64,000 nucleotides of DNA from Paenibacillus sp. JNUCC-31 (GCF_014844075.1 NZ_CP062165.1:1488001-1552000), one strand, 5' to 3'. Shown: positions 15,877 to 25,473, counted from the stretch's first letter. Numbers and translations: made by a program. Notes: generated from the sequence alone by a model not told the origin.

Positions 15877-18582
15877 TTAATTCATTTTCTGTTGCATCCG
15901 AAGCAGCATCATGACCGCTTCAGCCCGTGTAAGCACATCCCGTGGAGCAAATGTATGGCCTGGTCTCCCTTGGACAATACCGAGCTGTTGCAGGGTCAGC
16001 ACATAGGGACGGGCCCAAAGGGCTACCTGATCCATATCCTTGAATGGCGTTACTGTGGATTCCTCCGATTCGTGCTGCAACCCAAAGGCTCTGACCATAA
16101 TGGCTGACATCTCTGCCCGGGTCACGGCATGATCAGGCCCATACTGCCCATCCGGGTAGCCCTGCATAATGCCTGCTTCTCTCATCGCAGATGCAGCCTC
16201 CATCCCCCAAGCCGGGATGGATGCCTGATCAGTGAAGCCGCTCTCCGTTGTGCCTTTTTCACTCACGCGCAAATGCAGTATACGCTGAAGCATAACCGCA
16301 TATTCCAGCCGCGTAAGCATTCCTTGCGGTTGATGGCTGCCATCCCCATATCCCTGGATGATACCCATCTGAGCAGCAAGCGCCATCGCCCGATCAGCCC
16401 AATCCGGCTGGCCTTCAACGTTAGACAGATCCACACCTGAAACAGAGCCTTCCGATTCAGAAGTCACCGTCTCACCCCGAACGATATTAACGTAATATTC
16501 CTTGGCCTCGTCATCCAAGCCTTTGACACCGATCGTAACCGGATTGCTGCCAGGGTTCAGGTTCACCAGCGTAATATTGCCCTGCTGCGCCGGGGAGCCG
16601 TTCACCATAATACTCTGTCCGATCACAGGCCAATGCAGGGTTACCGTCGAGGTATCTGCTGGCAATGTTAGCTGATAGCGAAACTGCTCCGGGGAAAATG
16701 CAGGTTCAAGTTTGCCTGGCGAAACGTTCAGCCCTGTTAAATTGGACGAGATGGCAGGTGCAGCCGATGTACTTTGCTGTCCCACTGGAGATGAGGAAAC
16801 ACTTGGAACCGATGGTTCAGATGGATTCCCTGGCTGCACAGGGGGTTCCTCTGGATTCTCTGGATTCCCTGGATTCCCTGGATTTCCTGGGTTCTCCGGG
16901 TTCTCCGGGTTCTCCGGGTTCTCCGGGTTCTCGGGGTTCTCGGGCCCTCCCGGTTCCCCTGTAGCCGGATCAGTCTCTTGAACAACATGCAGGGTATAAT
17001 TTCGTTGATTGATCCTATCCGCCGCTGTAACTTCAATAACGACGTCCTGCGTTGGCGCAATTACAGGCACATTTATGCCCTGGCCCGATTGTGCAGACTG
17101 TCCATCAAGAAGCAGGCTGGCAGTGGGCTCATACGTACTGGCTGTTACCGTAATGGATGATGCATCCTTCGAGACTTGAATTGTATACTCTTCAAGCTCG
17201 GGATCGAATCCGGTCAAGGGCAATCCATTGACAGCCAGCCTGTGTAAACGGGCATCTGCTGCATTGGCAGTAAATTGTAGAACCCGGACTTGGCCCGCAC
17301 CATAACCTTGTTCCCTGTCTTTCCGATACCTTACCCACACCTCTTCATTCCCGGGGAAAATCGGTGATGGTTCAACGGCAAAGGAAGTATAGCTCACCCC
17401 AGCATTGGTTGAAAACTCCATGTCGGGCGTTGTGCCTACAATAAGATTGGCTTGATCGTCCACGGCAATTTGTTCCGGCGCAGCAACCCGAAGGCCATAC
17501 CATCCACCATTGTCATCCCCGCCTAGAAACGAGTAACTCCCATCAGGGTTTTGTTTGGTGTTTGAACCTGATCCCTTTTCGGATAGGTGGTGAACCCACT
17601 GCATATTGCCTACTTCATCGGTTTTCAATACAAGCATGTTCAGATCGCTATCCGTGCCTGATACCACATATCCCCCTTCAAAAGCCAGCTTTACGTCCAC
17701 ACCATGGTTTCCTACAGGATATGTCCTCATCCACTCTTGGTCCAGATTGGCATCCAGTTTAAGCAGCATGATCTCCTGTTTAGAGCCAATAACCACATTT
17801 CCCGTCAGAATATACCCAAAATCATTCACCGGTGCCATAGCCTCAATCGTTTCGCTTGCATCTGGTGTACCATATGTTCTCTGATTGACCTGCACACCTG
17901 CCACATTCACTTCTGTCAGGAGCGCATCGGTATACCAGCTGACTCCATCCTGTTGGGTCGAGCCTCCAAGCAGGTGGGTGCCCTTAAAGGAACGAAGGCT
18001 GGCGTGTATAAATTGATTATAGGGCTGCGCATAGGTTGTATTAAATATCTGACTGCTTCCTGGATTCAGCATGACTGCCATCGGGTCCAGTTCACCGTTT
18101 GCAGAACGCCGATAACCGGTTAGCAGGATCAGTTCATGATCTGTCTTGAGCAAGGAGCTTACACTGCCCTCGACCATTACAGAAAAGGCAATCTCCTGAT
18201 CCGCATTCAGTTTGCCAATGACGGATTGATTCAGATCATTGTTATCGATTCCTGCATACATGTACTCATTGTCCCGCAGCGGAATAACAGCTCTCACATC
18301 GTATCTCGGCTCCGTACCCTCGGTCAGCTGTTTACGCCATAACTCCTTACCTTCAGCATCCGTTTTCAGCAGCGCACTCTGATTCCCGCTCCTGCCTGCC
18401 AGAATATATCCGCCATCCTGCGTTGGCTTGGCATCAATGACCGAAAACCCGTCATATCTGGTTACATCCACTTCCCACGTTCGACCACCGGCGTCGGCAT
18501 GCACGTTCGGTCCATACCCATATAACAGACCTGTCACCAATACTGCAATCCACAAACTAATTCCCGTCTTTCTTATCCGCAT
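15877..18582 (-). CDS. Secreted S-layer-homology protein with propeller-like and cadherin-like domains
   Basis: A 901-residue surface protein. A signal peptide (LWIAVLVTGLLYGYG, cleavage near HADA) is followed by repeated blades of the type GGYILAGRSGNQSALLKTD over about residues 35-400. Next come a cadherin-like beta-sandwich (about 455-535), a Pro-Glu-Asn/Pro-Gly-Asn linker (about 541-584), a second cadherin-like domain (about 615-700) and three SLH domains at the C-terminus (about 720-900; ITQGYGDG-like, MQGYPDGQYGP and TRAEAVMMLLRM). SLH domains anchor proteins to pyruvylated wall polymers. ATG 18582 is chosen for its GGGGGAG site and its signal peptide. The ligand is unknown. Confidence 0.85.
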   Translation of the reverse strand: MRIRKTGISLWIAVLVTGLLYGYGPNVHADAGGRTWEVDVTRYDGFSVIDAKPTQDGGYILAGRSGNQSALLKTDAEGKELWRKQLTEGTEPRYDVRAVIPLRDNEYMYAGIDNNDLNQSVIGKLNADQEIAFSVMVEGSVSSLLKTDHELILLTGYRRSANGELDPMAVMLNPGSSQIFNTTYAQPYNQFIHASLRSFKGTHLLGGSTQQDGVSWYTDALLTEVNVAGVQVNQRTYGTPDASETIEAMAPVNDFGYILTGNVVIGSKQEIMLLKLDANLDQEWMRTYPVGNHGVDVKLAFEGGYVVSGTDSDLNMLVLKTDEVGNMQWVHHLSEKGSGSNTKQNPDGSYSFLGGDDNGGWYGLRVAAPEQIAVDDQANLIVGTTPDMEFSTNAGVSYTSFAVEPSPIFPGNEEVWVRYRKDREQGYGAGQVRVLQFTANAADARLHRLAVNGLPLTGFDPELEEYTIQVSKDASSITVTASTYEPTASLLLDGQSAQSGQGINVPVIAPTQDVVIEVTAADRINQRNYTLHVVQETDPATGEPGGPENPENPENPENPENPENPGNPGNPGNPENPEEPPVQPGNPSEPSVPSVSSSPVGQQSTSAAPAISSNLTGLNVSPGKLEPAFSPEQFRYQLTLPADTSTVTLHWPVIGQSIMVNGSPAQQGNITLVNLNPGSNPVTIGVKGLDDEAKEYYVNIVRGETVTSESEGSVSGVDLSNVEGQPDWADRAMALAAQMGIIQGYGDGSHQPQGMLTRLEYAVMLQRILHLRVSEKGTTESGFTDQASIPAWGMEAASAMREAGIMQGYPDGQYGPDHAVTRAEMSAIMVRAFGLQHESEESTVTPFKDMDQVALWARPYVLTLQQLGIVQGRPGHTFAPRDVLTRAEAVMMLLRMQQKMN
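16831..16960. repeat. Nine-base tandem repeats coding a Pro-Asx/Gly linker
   Basis: About a dozen units of the type GGATTCCCT or GGTTCTCCG run in frame through the SLH gene and encode alternating PEN and PGN triplets on the minus strand. Such arrays change length by slippage, so copy number may vary between strains. Confidence 0.8.
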
Positions 18583-18781
18583 TTTTTCTCCCCCACATGA
18601 CCAGCAGTGTAGTACCTGCAAATTGAATAACCCTATTTTAAGATTAAAATGCAATGCCGGCGTCTACCCCCCGGTAGAGAAAACAAAACCCCTGATTCGA
18701 ATTGATCGAATCCCAGTGTAATGGTAAAGTGGTACTGAACTGATTCAATCTGTTTTTTGACTATTAAAGGAAGTGTTCATT

Positions 18782-19645
18782 TTGTCTAACCAACCATCCG
18801 CCACCACAGCCAGTCCTCATTTGAGCGCGGACTGCGAGCAATGTTTCGGTCTGTGCTGTGTTGCCTTGCCCTACGGCAAATCATCCGATTTTGCTTTTGA
18901 TAAATCCAGTGGTACTCCCTGTCCCAACCTGCGTACAGACCATCGCTGCGGAATCCATACCCAGCTCCGGCAAAAAGGGTTCAAGGGCTGCACCGTGTAT
19001 GACTGTTTTGGCGCCGGACAGAAGCTGTCCCAGATAACCTATGCAGGCAAAGATTGGCGAGATCATCCGGAATCCGCAAGCGAGATGTTCGATTGCCTGC
19101 CTGTCCTGAGACAACTTCACGAGCTGCTCAGTTATCTGAATGAAATGCTGATGCGGCCGGAAACGTCTACACTTCATGCGGCTCTGAGAGAAAGATATGA
19201 GGAGATACATCAACTTGCCAATCTGGAACCATCGGCCCTGCTGCGCCTGGACATTCCAGCTCATCGTGCGATGGTGAACGAGCTTTTGGTCAAGGCAAGT
19301 ACATTGGTACGCGCCAGTGTACCACCCACGAGTCGTGAACATGGAAAGGGAAAGCCGAAGAGCCAAAGACGTACTGGAAGAGACTTTTTAGGAGCGAATC
19401 TGGCAGGGGTTGATCTGCGAGGCGCCAGCTTCCGGGGTGCTCTGATGATCGCTTGTGATCTGCGCAATGCGGACCTGCGACATGCCGATTGGATCGGTGC
19501 CGACTTGCGTGATGCCCATCTTGGCGGAGCGGATCTGACCGGCGGTATTTTCCTGACGCAATCCCAGATCAATGCAGCTAAGGGTAACGCCCGCACCAAG
19601 CTGCCCGTCCATCTGCATATGCCTGAGCATTGGTCACAGGCATGA
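18782..19645 (+). CDS. Cysteine-rich pentapeptide-repeat protein
   Basis: A 287-residue protein of unknown role. Residues 15-85 are rich in Cys, beginning with ADCEQCFGLCC, followed by PCPNLRTDHRCGIH and GCTVYDCFGAG; this pattern suggests bound metal or an Fe-S cluster. A helical middle is followed by a C-terminal pentapeptide-repeat helix (about residues 195-260) with A(D/N)LR units such as ADLRDAHLGGADLTGG. TTG 18782 is chosen because AAAGGAAG lies eight to ten bases upstream; an in-frame GTG at 18773 sits too close. It is monocistronic. Confidence 0.75.
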   Translation: MSNQPSATTASPHLSADCEQCFGLCCVALPYGKSSDFAFDKSSGTPCPNLRTDHRCGIHTQLRQKGFKGCTVYDCFGAGQKLSQITYAGKDWRDHPESASEMFDCLPVLRQLHELLSYLNEMLMRPETSTLHAALRERYEEIHQLANLEPSALLRLDIPAHRAMVNELLVKASTLVRASVPPTSREHGKGKPKSQRRTGRDFLGANLAGVDLRGASFRGALMIACDLRNADLRHADWIGADLRDAHLGGADLTGGIFLTQSQINAAKGNARTKLPVHLHMPEHWSQA

Positions 19646-19683
19646 TTCAGCCAATACGCGTAGAGCAGGATTGTACAGCAAAT

Positions 19684-19714
19684 AGCCCGTCCTTCTTTAG
19701 ACGAAGGGCGGGCT
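19684..19714. terminator. Terminator after the pentapeptide-repeat gene
   Basis: AGCCCGTCCTTC pairs with GAAGGGCGGGCT (one T-G pair) around a seven-base loop. The plus-strand tail is ACTATTTTC. It may also help end the convergent ddh transcript. Confidence 0.8.
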
Positions 19715-19786
19715 ACTATTTTCTATTTTACAAAGGATAACAAGCCGTTCAAATGCAACGTCCTGTGACTTGCACGCACCACTGTA

Positions 19787-20764
19787 TTATAACAGGTCGC
19801 GGCGAAGGTCCTCAGCCGACTTCGGAGACAGGTGACCCAGCGGAATATCAAATACCGTCTTCGCACCCTTCTGCCCTTCCAGGCTCAGACGCTGTGCAGC
19901 TCGGGCATACGCCACAAGCACGCTCGCTGTGAATTCCGGGTTGCTGTCCAGCTTCAGACCAAATTCAATAATTTGTTTCTGGCCTGCGCCTGTAACTCCA
20001 CTGCGAATGACAAACCCGCCATGCGGCATGCCTTCGTGCTCAGCCTTTAACTGCTCCTCAGTAATGAACGTCACCGTAGTATCGTAATCCGAGAAATAGT
20101 TCGGCATGGATACAATCGTTTCACGAATTTCATCCTGATTGGCGCCTTCTTCAGCCACCACATAGCATTGACGCAAATGCTTCTCGCGTGTGGACAGTTC
20201 AGGTGTCTCCCCGGCACGAATGCGGTTAATCACCTCTTCGACAGGTACGGTGTACTGAACACCAGCTTTAACACCTGGAACACGGCGGATGGCATCCGAA
20301 TGCCCTTGGCTGACCCCTTTGCCCCAGAATGTGTATTCTTTGCCTTCTGGCAGAATGGATTGCGCAAGCAGACGGTTCATCGAGAACAAGCCCGGGTCCC
20401 ATCCTGTCGAGATGACACTCACATGTCCGCCTTGCTCTGCCGCAGCATGAACTTCCTTATAGAATTCAGGGATTTTGGCATGTGTATCGAAGCTGTCTAC
20501 CGTATTGAACAATTTGGCGATGGCAGGCGTCTGTTCTGGAAGATCCGTTGCCGAGCCGCCGCACAGAATCATGACATCAATTTTGCCTATGTATTGCTCA
20601 GCCGCAGAGATATGCTCGAAACGAACCTCTGTGCCTTCAGCGACCATCTGCTCCGGATTACGACGCGTAAAGACCGCAACCAGTTCCAGATCCTCATTTT
20701 GTGAAATGGCTTTCTCCACACCTTTACCCAGGTTACCGTACCCTACGATACCAACTTTAATCAT
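19787..20764 (-). CDS. ddh: meso-Diaminopimelate D-dehydrogenase
   Basis: A 325-residue enzyme making meso-diaminopimelate from tetrahydrodipicolinate, ammonia and NADPH in one step, for lysine and peptidoglycan. The N-terminal VGIVGYGNLGKGVEKAI loop binds the nucleotide. MILCGGSATDLPEQTP, STGWDPGLFSMNRL and GKGVSQGHSDAIRRVPGVK are characteristic of Ddh rather than of DapB. ATG 20764 is preferred over an in-frame TTG at 20770 because GAGAGGA lies six bases upstream. It stands alone; a TATACT -10 is visible near 20810. Confidence 0.92.
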   Translation of the reverse strand: MIKVGIVGYGNLGKGVEKAISQNEDLELVAVFTRRNPEQMVAEGTEVRFEHISAAEQYIGKIDVMILCGGSATDLPEQTPAIAKLFNTVDSFDTHAKIPEFYKEVHAAAEQGGHVSVISTGWDPGLFSMNRLLAQSILPEGKEYTFWGKGVSQGHSDAIRRVPGVKAGVQYTVPVEEVINRIRAGETPELSTREKHLRQCYVVAEEGANQDEIRETIVSMPNYFSDYDTTVTFITEEQLKAEHEGMPHGGFVIRSGVTGAGQKQIIEFGLKLDSNPEFTASVLVAYARAAQRLSLEGQKGAKTVFDIPLGHLSPKSAEDLRRDLL

Positions 20765-20913
20765 GTTCAATCCTCTCCTGTCTTCATCTATAGTTGCCTA
20801 CTACTCTAGTATAATGATATAACATACCATGTAACTTGTCAGGTTTCCAGTAGGTAAAGGCTATTTCAACAGAAATTCGATATGGCATTTTGCTAAACGC
20901 GTTCCCCCTTGTT

Positions 20914-21060
20914 CTAATCATGTTCAATCGAATGCATATCAGGAAAGGCATTTACAGGGGACGTTGCCCCTACAACCGATACGATCAAAACCGTTAAGGA
21001 TAACAGGCAGCTTGCCAATAGGATGGACAGAAAGCGGGCGACAATGCTTATATTTTTCAT
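20914..21060 (-). CDS. Small hydrophobic ORF, possible remnant of a second hydrolase
   Basis: A 48-codon frame with ATG 21060, preceded by GGGAGAG. It encodes one membrane or signal segment (FLSILLASCLLSLTVLIV) and then a short tail ending at TAG. It follows the truncated hydrolase by 16 bases. It may be a true small membrane protein, or the N-terminal leftover of another membrane-anchored hydrolase. No homologue is recognised. Confidence 0.35.
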   Translation of the reverse strand: MKNISIVARFLSILLASCLLSLTVLIVSVVGATSPVNAFPDMHSIEHD

Positions 21061-21076
21061 CCAGCTCTCCCGCTCA

Positions 21077-21511
21077 TTACTCATTGAACAAGTGCGCTAT
21101 CTTCAGAAATTCTGCGGCTACTTGACCGGATACTCGCAGCAACGGATGAATCTCCTCCGTCACGGTTTCCAACCCGCGAAGGTGATCCGTAATGTCGCTG
21201 TACCCATAACCAAGATGATCATCCATTGCAAGTTTCACATGCGGCTTCAACGGTTCATACAACGAACTGAAATCCATAGGGTTAGGCACCCCCCACTCTG
21301 AGGCAAACACCATCGTTGCGCCATCTTTTCCTGCTGTATAGAGATCCATATTGTAACCGCTCATTTCGTCGTATGTGCCTGATGGGGAATAAGCCTTCAT
21401 ATCCTGCGTCGATTGATAAGCCTCATATGCCGTGCCCGTTAGCAGTACAAGTCCTGCGGCCAGCATCAGCCCTCCCAGCACTTTCAATCCTCGATGTAAT
21501 CCTTTATTCAT
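21077..21511 (-). pseudogene. C-terminally truncated alpha/beta hydrolase
   Basis: The 144-residue frame has an N-terminal membrane anchor (VLGGLMLAAGLVLLTG) and then the first part of a membrane-anchored alpha/beta hydrolase: MDFSSLYEPLKPHVKLAMDDHLGYGYSD, TVTEEIHPLLRVSGQ. In complete relatives this is followed by the GHSxG nucleophile region, which is absent; the frame stops after VAAEFLKIAHLFNE. The catalytic Ser, Asp and His are therefore missing. It has a good AGAGGATGA ribosome site but is unlikely to be an active enzyme. Confidence 0.65.
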
Positions 21512-21698
21512 TCATCCTCTACCCCTTACTCCCAGGTTCATCTATATGTATGCTTCAATCCTACCCAAGAACTGGTGGAAACGGAACAATCCAGAGTCCA
21601 GTTCGTTCCCCAACCAAAGTCCAGTTTCTTCCCCCAACCTGTGGCGTAAAAAGATGTTAAGCCTTCCTGTCCTGCGAGGATGGATAACATGCCAAAAA

Positions 21699-21730
21699 AC
21701 CGCAAATCTCCGATGACGGAAACTTGCGGT
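21699..21730 (-). terminator. Terminator of the exonuclease III gene
   Basis: ACCGCAA and TTGCGGT flank an inner TCCG/CGGA stem. On the minus strand the stem is followed by six T residues; a T-run also follows on the plus strand. Confidence 0.8.
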
Positions 21731-21780
21731 AGCCCTTTTTTAATGATCATAAACCGACTTCTTCCCGGGCCATCTTGCAG

Positions 21781-22536
21781 CTACAGCTCCAGTGTTAGAC
21801 CCACCGGGCAATGATCACTACCCATGACATGACAATCGATATGTGCGTCTTTCACCTTCGAAGTCAGTTGATTGGACACCAGAAAATAGTCGATACGCCA
21901 GCCCACATTCCGCTCTCTGACCTTCGGCATATAAGACCACCAGCTATACACATCCGTCCGATCCGGATACAGATGGCGGAAACTGTCCACATACCCTGCA
22001 GCCAGCAGATCGGTCATCTTGGCTCGCTCTTCGAGCGTAAATCCCGAGTTGCCCAGATTGGACTTTGGATTCTTCAGATCGATCTCCTGATGGGCTACAT
22101 TCAGGTCTCCACACATAATCACCGGCTTGGTCTGCTCCAATTGCAGCACATATTCCCGGAATCGATCCTCCCATTCCAGTCGGTAAGGAAGTCGGGTCAG
22201 ATCCCGCTTCGCGTTGGGGGTATACACATTGATCAGGTAAAAATGGTCAAACTCCAGCGTAATCATCCGGCCTTCCGGCTCGCTGTCTTCCTCTATCCCG
22301 TACCAGACGGATAACGGCTTGATTCGAGTAAATATGGCGGTACCGGAGTATCCTTTTTTCACCGCATAATTCCAGTATTGATACACGTCTTCTCCCAGAT
22401 CCATCTCGATCTGTCCTGCCTGCAGCTTGGTCTCCTGCACACAGAAAATATCGGCCTGACTCTCGTTATAATAATCCATGAATCCTTTGGTTACACATGC
22501 CCGTAATCCATTGACATTCCAGGACACCAGCTTCAT
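21781..22536 (-). CDS. exoA: Exodeoxyribonuclease III / AP endonuclease
   Basis: A 251-residue DNA repair nuclease of the XthA/ExoA family, cutting at abasic sites and degrading from 3' ends. All family landmarks are visible: KLVSWNVNGLRA at the start, QETKLQ (metal-binding Glu), YSGTAIFTR, CGDLNVAHQEIDL (catalytic Asp and Asn), DVYSWWSYM and a final GSDHCPVGL with the catalytic Asp-His. It is cytoplasmic and monocistronic, and divergent from the LuxR-type regulator. Confidence 0.93.
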   Translation of the reverse strand: MKLVSWNVNGLRACVTKGFMDYYNESQADIFCVQETKLQAGQIEMDLGEDVYQYWNYAVKKGYSGTAIFTRIKPLSVWYGIEEDSEPEGRMITLEFDHFYLINVYTPNAKRDLTRLPYRLEWEDRFREYVLQLEQTKPVIMCGDLNVAHQEIDLKNPKSNLGNSGFTLEERAKMTDLLAAGYVDSFRHLYPDRTDVYSWWSYMPKVRERNVGWRIDYFLVSNQLTSKVKDAHIDCHVMGSDHCPVGLTLEL

Positions 22537-22666
22537 ATCCTCATCTCCTCACATCTCTCCAATATAGCATGCGTGAATTCGGAAGGACAAGCAGATGAAG
22601 AGGAATTCCTGTGTTTTTGTCGAATTATGGGGGATATACTCCGAAAGATCAGGAAAGGAAACATAT

Positions 22667-25273
22667 ATGTTGATGACCCTTCAATCCAAGCTGAGTTTGC
22701 CCTACCTCCATGTTCCCACACTGGAGCGTGAACGTCTGAATCATCTACTGGCTGAAGGACTTTTTCGAAAATTAACGCTGGTCACTTCGCCTGCCGGATA
22801 TGGGAAGACAACGTTGGTCAGCCGCTGGTGCAGCCAGATCACACAGCCCTTGGTGTGGATATCACTGGATGCCGGAGATAACGAGCTTATCCGATTCTGG
22901 CAATACATCGCAGCCGGTATTCAAACTGCTCTGCCTGAATTCGGTGTGAAGATTAACGCGTTCAACCACCTACTCCTCAGTGGCGACAACGAGATGGCGA
23001 CGGTATATCTATTGAATGAACTCAGTCGAATGGCAGGGCCGCTGGTTATCGTGCTGGACGATTTCCATTTCATTCAGGCGGATGAAATCAGGCACGCCTT
23101 TGCTTATTTCCTTGAATTCATGCCTGCCAGCCTGCATGTTATTCTGATCAGCCGTGAACTGCCCGATCTTTCACTTGCCAAACTGGAGCTTGAACAGGCG
23201 GTCCTGCGGATTGAAGCCGATGATATGCGGTTTACGGAGGTAGAAGGAATATTGTTTTTCCGTGATCTGATGAAATTGGAGCTACCCGAACAGACCTCAC
23301 GTTCTTTCGTGGATCGTACCGAGGGTTGGATTGCTGCATTGAAGCTTGCTGCTCTCGCGATGGAAAAGCATAGCTCACACCACGTGCTCAAAGAGCTTAC
23401 GAGCAACCCGCGCTTGTTTGAATCCTACTTGCTGGAGGAAGTATTCCGCGACCTTGCTCCGGTAATGCAGCAATTTCTGATGGACTGCAGTGTGTTGCCA
23501 CGCTTCAACGCCGCTCTGTGCGGAGCCATAAGCCAGCATCCGCAGCCCGGAATTATGCTGGAAGAAGCCGAGAAATCAGGCCTGTTTCTGATTCCGCTAC
23601 ATGATGCAGGAGGCTGGTATCGTTTTCACCCCCTGTTCTCCGCGTTTTTGCTCGCTCAGCTCATGAAGTTATATCCCGGCAGGGAGAATGAACGACGCCG
23701 CAGGGCTGCCGAGTGGTGCATGTCGCAGCACATGCCCGAAGAAGCCATAGAGCAATGGCTAGCCGCAGGCGATTATGATCAGGTGGCCGATCTGCTGGAG
23801 AACATGGCGGATCGTACCCTCATGCGTGAATGGTCGACGATTGGCGGCTGGCTGGGGGCTTTGCCTGAATACGTGCTGCTTGCCCGTCCCACCCTGCACT
23901 TCTCTTATATACTCTCGCTCCTGTTCGGACGCCAAAGTATACGCTTTGAATCCGAGCTGCGCAAAATGGAACGCAGGCTTGCCTCAGACGGGGCGAACTG
24001 GACTGAAACCGAGCGTCAATCGGTATCCGGCAATCTGGTGCTGATGCGTTCGCTCTACTCGACGTTCAACCAACAGAACAATCTGGCTGCACTGAACCAT
24101 CTTCAGCGGTTCCAGGAGCATCTTCCCCATATGGGCAACTTCATTCTTGGTATGTTTGAAGGGCCAGCCCATCCTACCATGCTTGGTGCATTCCGTGGTC
24201 AACTCGGACAGCTTGCCAAGTCTATCGCAGAGCCCTTTCTGCTGCACATTATCGAACTGATGCGCAATCTGAATCAACCTGTGCTGGCTTGGCTCTATAT
24301 TGGATTCGGCGAGCTGCACTATCACTGGAATGAAATGGACCAAGCACAGCATTATATTCAACTGGGCATGGAAGCCGCTGATCAGTTTGAAGATACACAA
24401 CATCGCGCAAGCATCCGCCTTCCCGGCTGGATCTACATGGCGCGCAGCCTGACTCTTCAGCAACGGCATCAAGAAGCGGTGCAATACCTGAACGAAGCAG
24501 TGGCTGAACTGGAAGAGCAGCAGATGGATGATGCCGTCATTCACGTGCAGGCAGAGCTCGCTCGCATGCTCCTGATGAATGGTGATACCAGACAGGCCAT
24601 CGACTGGATTGGTCGGTGGAAACTTGCTGTCACAGATCCCATCTCCATCTATCATTTGCATATCTATTTGCAATTGGCACGATTTCTCATCCGAATGGGC
24701 AAAACAGAGCAGGCCCTGCCGCTGATTGAACGGCTTGATCAACTGACTGAACAGGAGAAACGCCCCATCGAAGCCATTGAAGCCAATCTGCTTCATGCAC
24801 TGGCATTCTCCGGCTCGGGACGAATGGATGCCGCACTGATCTATATGGGCCAAGCGCTTCATCTGGCAGAGGCCGAAGACTTTATTGCCCTGTTTTTGCA
24901 AGAGAATGCTGCCTCAGCCGGGTTGATCCAGTCCTATATGCAGCTGAAGCCCAGTCATGAACGGAGCATCAGAAATAAACCGTCCACCTCTTATGTGAAG
25001 CAGGTGCTTCAGGCCTTCAATCCCCGCCCTCTTTTCGGGCAGGATTCCACGGCCCCCCACCTGATGGAAACCATCGCTTCACTCACCCCGAAAGAGCGGC
25101 TGGTACTGATCCATATGTCACATGGACATGCAAACCGTGAAATTGCGAGCCGCATGAATATCGGGACAGGCACCATAAAAACACACATCAATCGCATATA
25201 CAGCAAGCTTGGCGTCACGTCCAGATTGGAAGCCATTGGTAAAGCGCTGGAAGCCGGATTAAACGAAGAATGA
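22667..25273 (+). CDS. MalT-like large ATP-binding LuxR family regulator
   Basis: An 868-residue transcription factor. A Walker A motif (SPAGYGKTTLVSRW) lies near residue 40 and a Walker B-like VIVLDDFHFI near 125. A long helical, TPR-like middle region follows (about 380-760). The C-terminal LuxR helix-turn-helix is at about 810-868 (LTPKERLVLIHMSHGHANREIASRM). The architecture is that of MalT, where inducer and ATP trigger oligomerisation and DNA binding. ATG 22667 follows AAAGGAA by six bases; an in-frame ATG at 22595 is less likely. No sugar genes are directly co-oriented, so the target is open. Confidence 0.88.
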   Translation: MLMTLQSKLSLPYLHVPTLERERLNHLLAEGLFRKLTLVTSPAGYGKTTLVSRWCSQITQPLVWISLDAGDNELIRFWQYIAAGIQTALPEFGVKINAFNHLLLSGDNEMATVYLLNELSRMAGPLVIVLDDFHFIQADEIRHAFAYFLEFMPASLHVILISRELPDLSLAKLELEQAVLRIEADDMRFTEVEGILFFRDLMKLELPEQTSRSFVDRTEGWIAALKLAALAMEKHSSHHVLKELTSNPRLFESYLLEEVFRDLAPVMQQFLMDCSVLPRFNAALCGAISQHPQPGIMLEEAEKSGLFLIPLHDAGGWYRFHPLFSAFLLAQLMKLYPGRENERRRRAAEWCMSQHMPEEAIEQWLAAGDYDQVADLLENMADRTLMREWSTIGGWLGALPEYVLLARPTLHFSYILSLLFGRQSIRFESELRKMERRLASDGANWTETERQSVSGNLVLMRSLYSTFNQQNNLAALNHLQRFQEHLPHMGNFILGMFEGPAHPTMLGAFRGQLGQLAKSIAEPFLLHIIELMRNLNQPVLAWLYIGFGELHYHWNEMDQAQHYIQLGMEAADQFEDTQHRASIRLPGWIYMARSLTLQQRHQEAVQYLNEAVAELEEQQMDDAVIHVQAELARMLLMNGDTRQAIDWIGRWKLAVTDPISIYHLHIYLQLARFLIRMGKTEQALPLIERLDQLTEQEKRPIEAIEANLLHALAFSGSGRMDAALIYMGQALHLAEAEDFIALFLQENAASAGLIQSYMQLKPSHERSIRNKPSTSYVKQVLQAFNPRPLFGQDSTAPHLMETIASLTPKERLVLIHMSHGHANREIASRMNIGTGTIKTHINRIYSKLGVTSRLEAIGKALEAGLNEE

Positions 25274-25318
25274 AGATGACGGAAGGATGACACACCAAGT
25301 CGGTCAAACATACCGAAA

Positions 25319-25348
25319 CAGGCTAACCAGCACATTCTGGTTAGCCTG
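25319..25348. terminator. Perfect inverted repeat after the MalT-like gene
   Basis: CAGGCTAACCAG pairs with CTGGTTAGCCTG around CACATT, a 12-base perfect stem. There is no T-run on the plus strand and only TTT on the minus strand, so it may be an RNA-stabilising hairpin ahead of the real terminator at 25385. Confidence 0.6.
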
Positions 25349-25384
25349 CTCATACACAGGGCGGATCATGATCGGCCTTCATCC

Positions 25385-25409
25385 AGCCGCGGAGCACCGC
25401 GGCTTTTTC
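25385..25409 (+). terminator. Terminator of the MalT-like regulator gene
   Basis: AGCCGCGG (25385-25392) and CCGCGGCT (25397-25404) form an eight-base GC-rich stem with a four-base loop, followed by five T residues. Confidence 0.85.
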
Positions 25410-25473
25410 ATAGCTTCAAATGATGCTTCTCCCCATCCTCACCTCCTGATGCTGCTCCAAACATGGACAGAAG

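Noticed and set aside
16831..16960. Tandem short repeats as a possible CRISPR array
   Set aside because: Units are nine bases without spacers and lie in frame inside a coding sequence.
16665..17060. Long overlapping open frames on both strands across the SLH gene repeat
   Set aside because: They arise from the nine-base repeats, which keep several frames open and yield low-complexity SGFSGF or RTRRTRR peptides.
20751..20932. Fourteen-base identity around the ddh start and the end of the small upstream ORF (GATTGAACATGATT)
   Set aside because: Probably chance or a minor duplication; there is no further similarity on either side.
23984..24901. 305-codon minus-strand frame within the MalT-like gene
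   Set aside because: It is antisense to a protein with clear ATPase and LuxR motifs and has no promoter or ribosome site.
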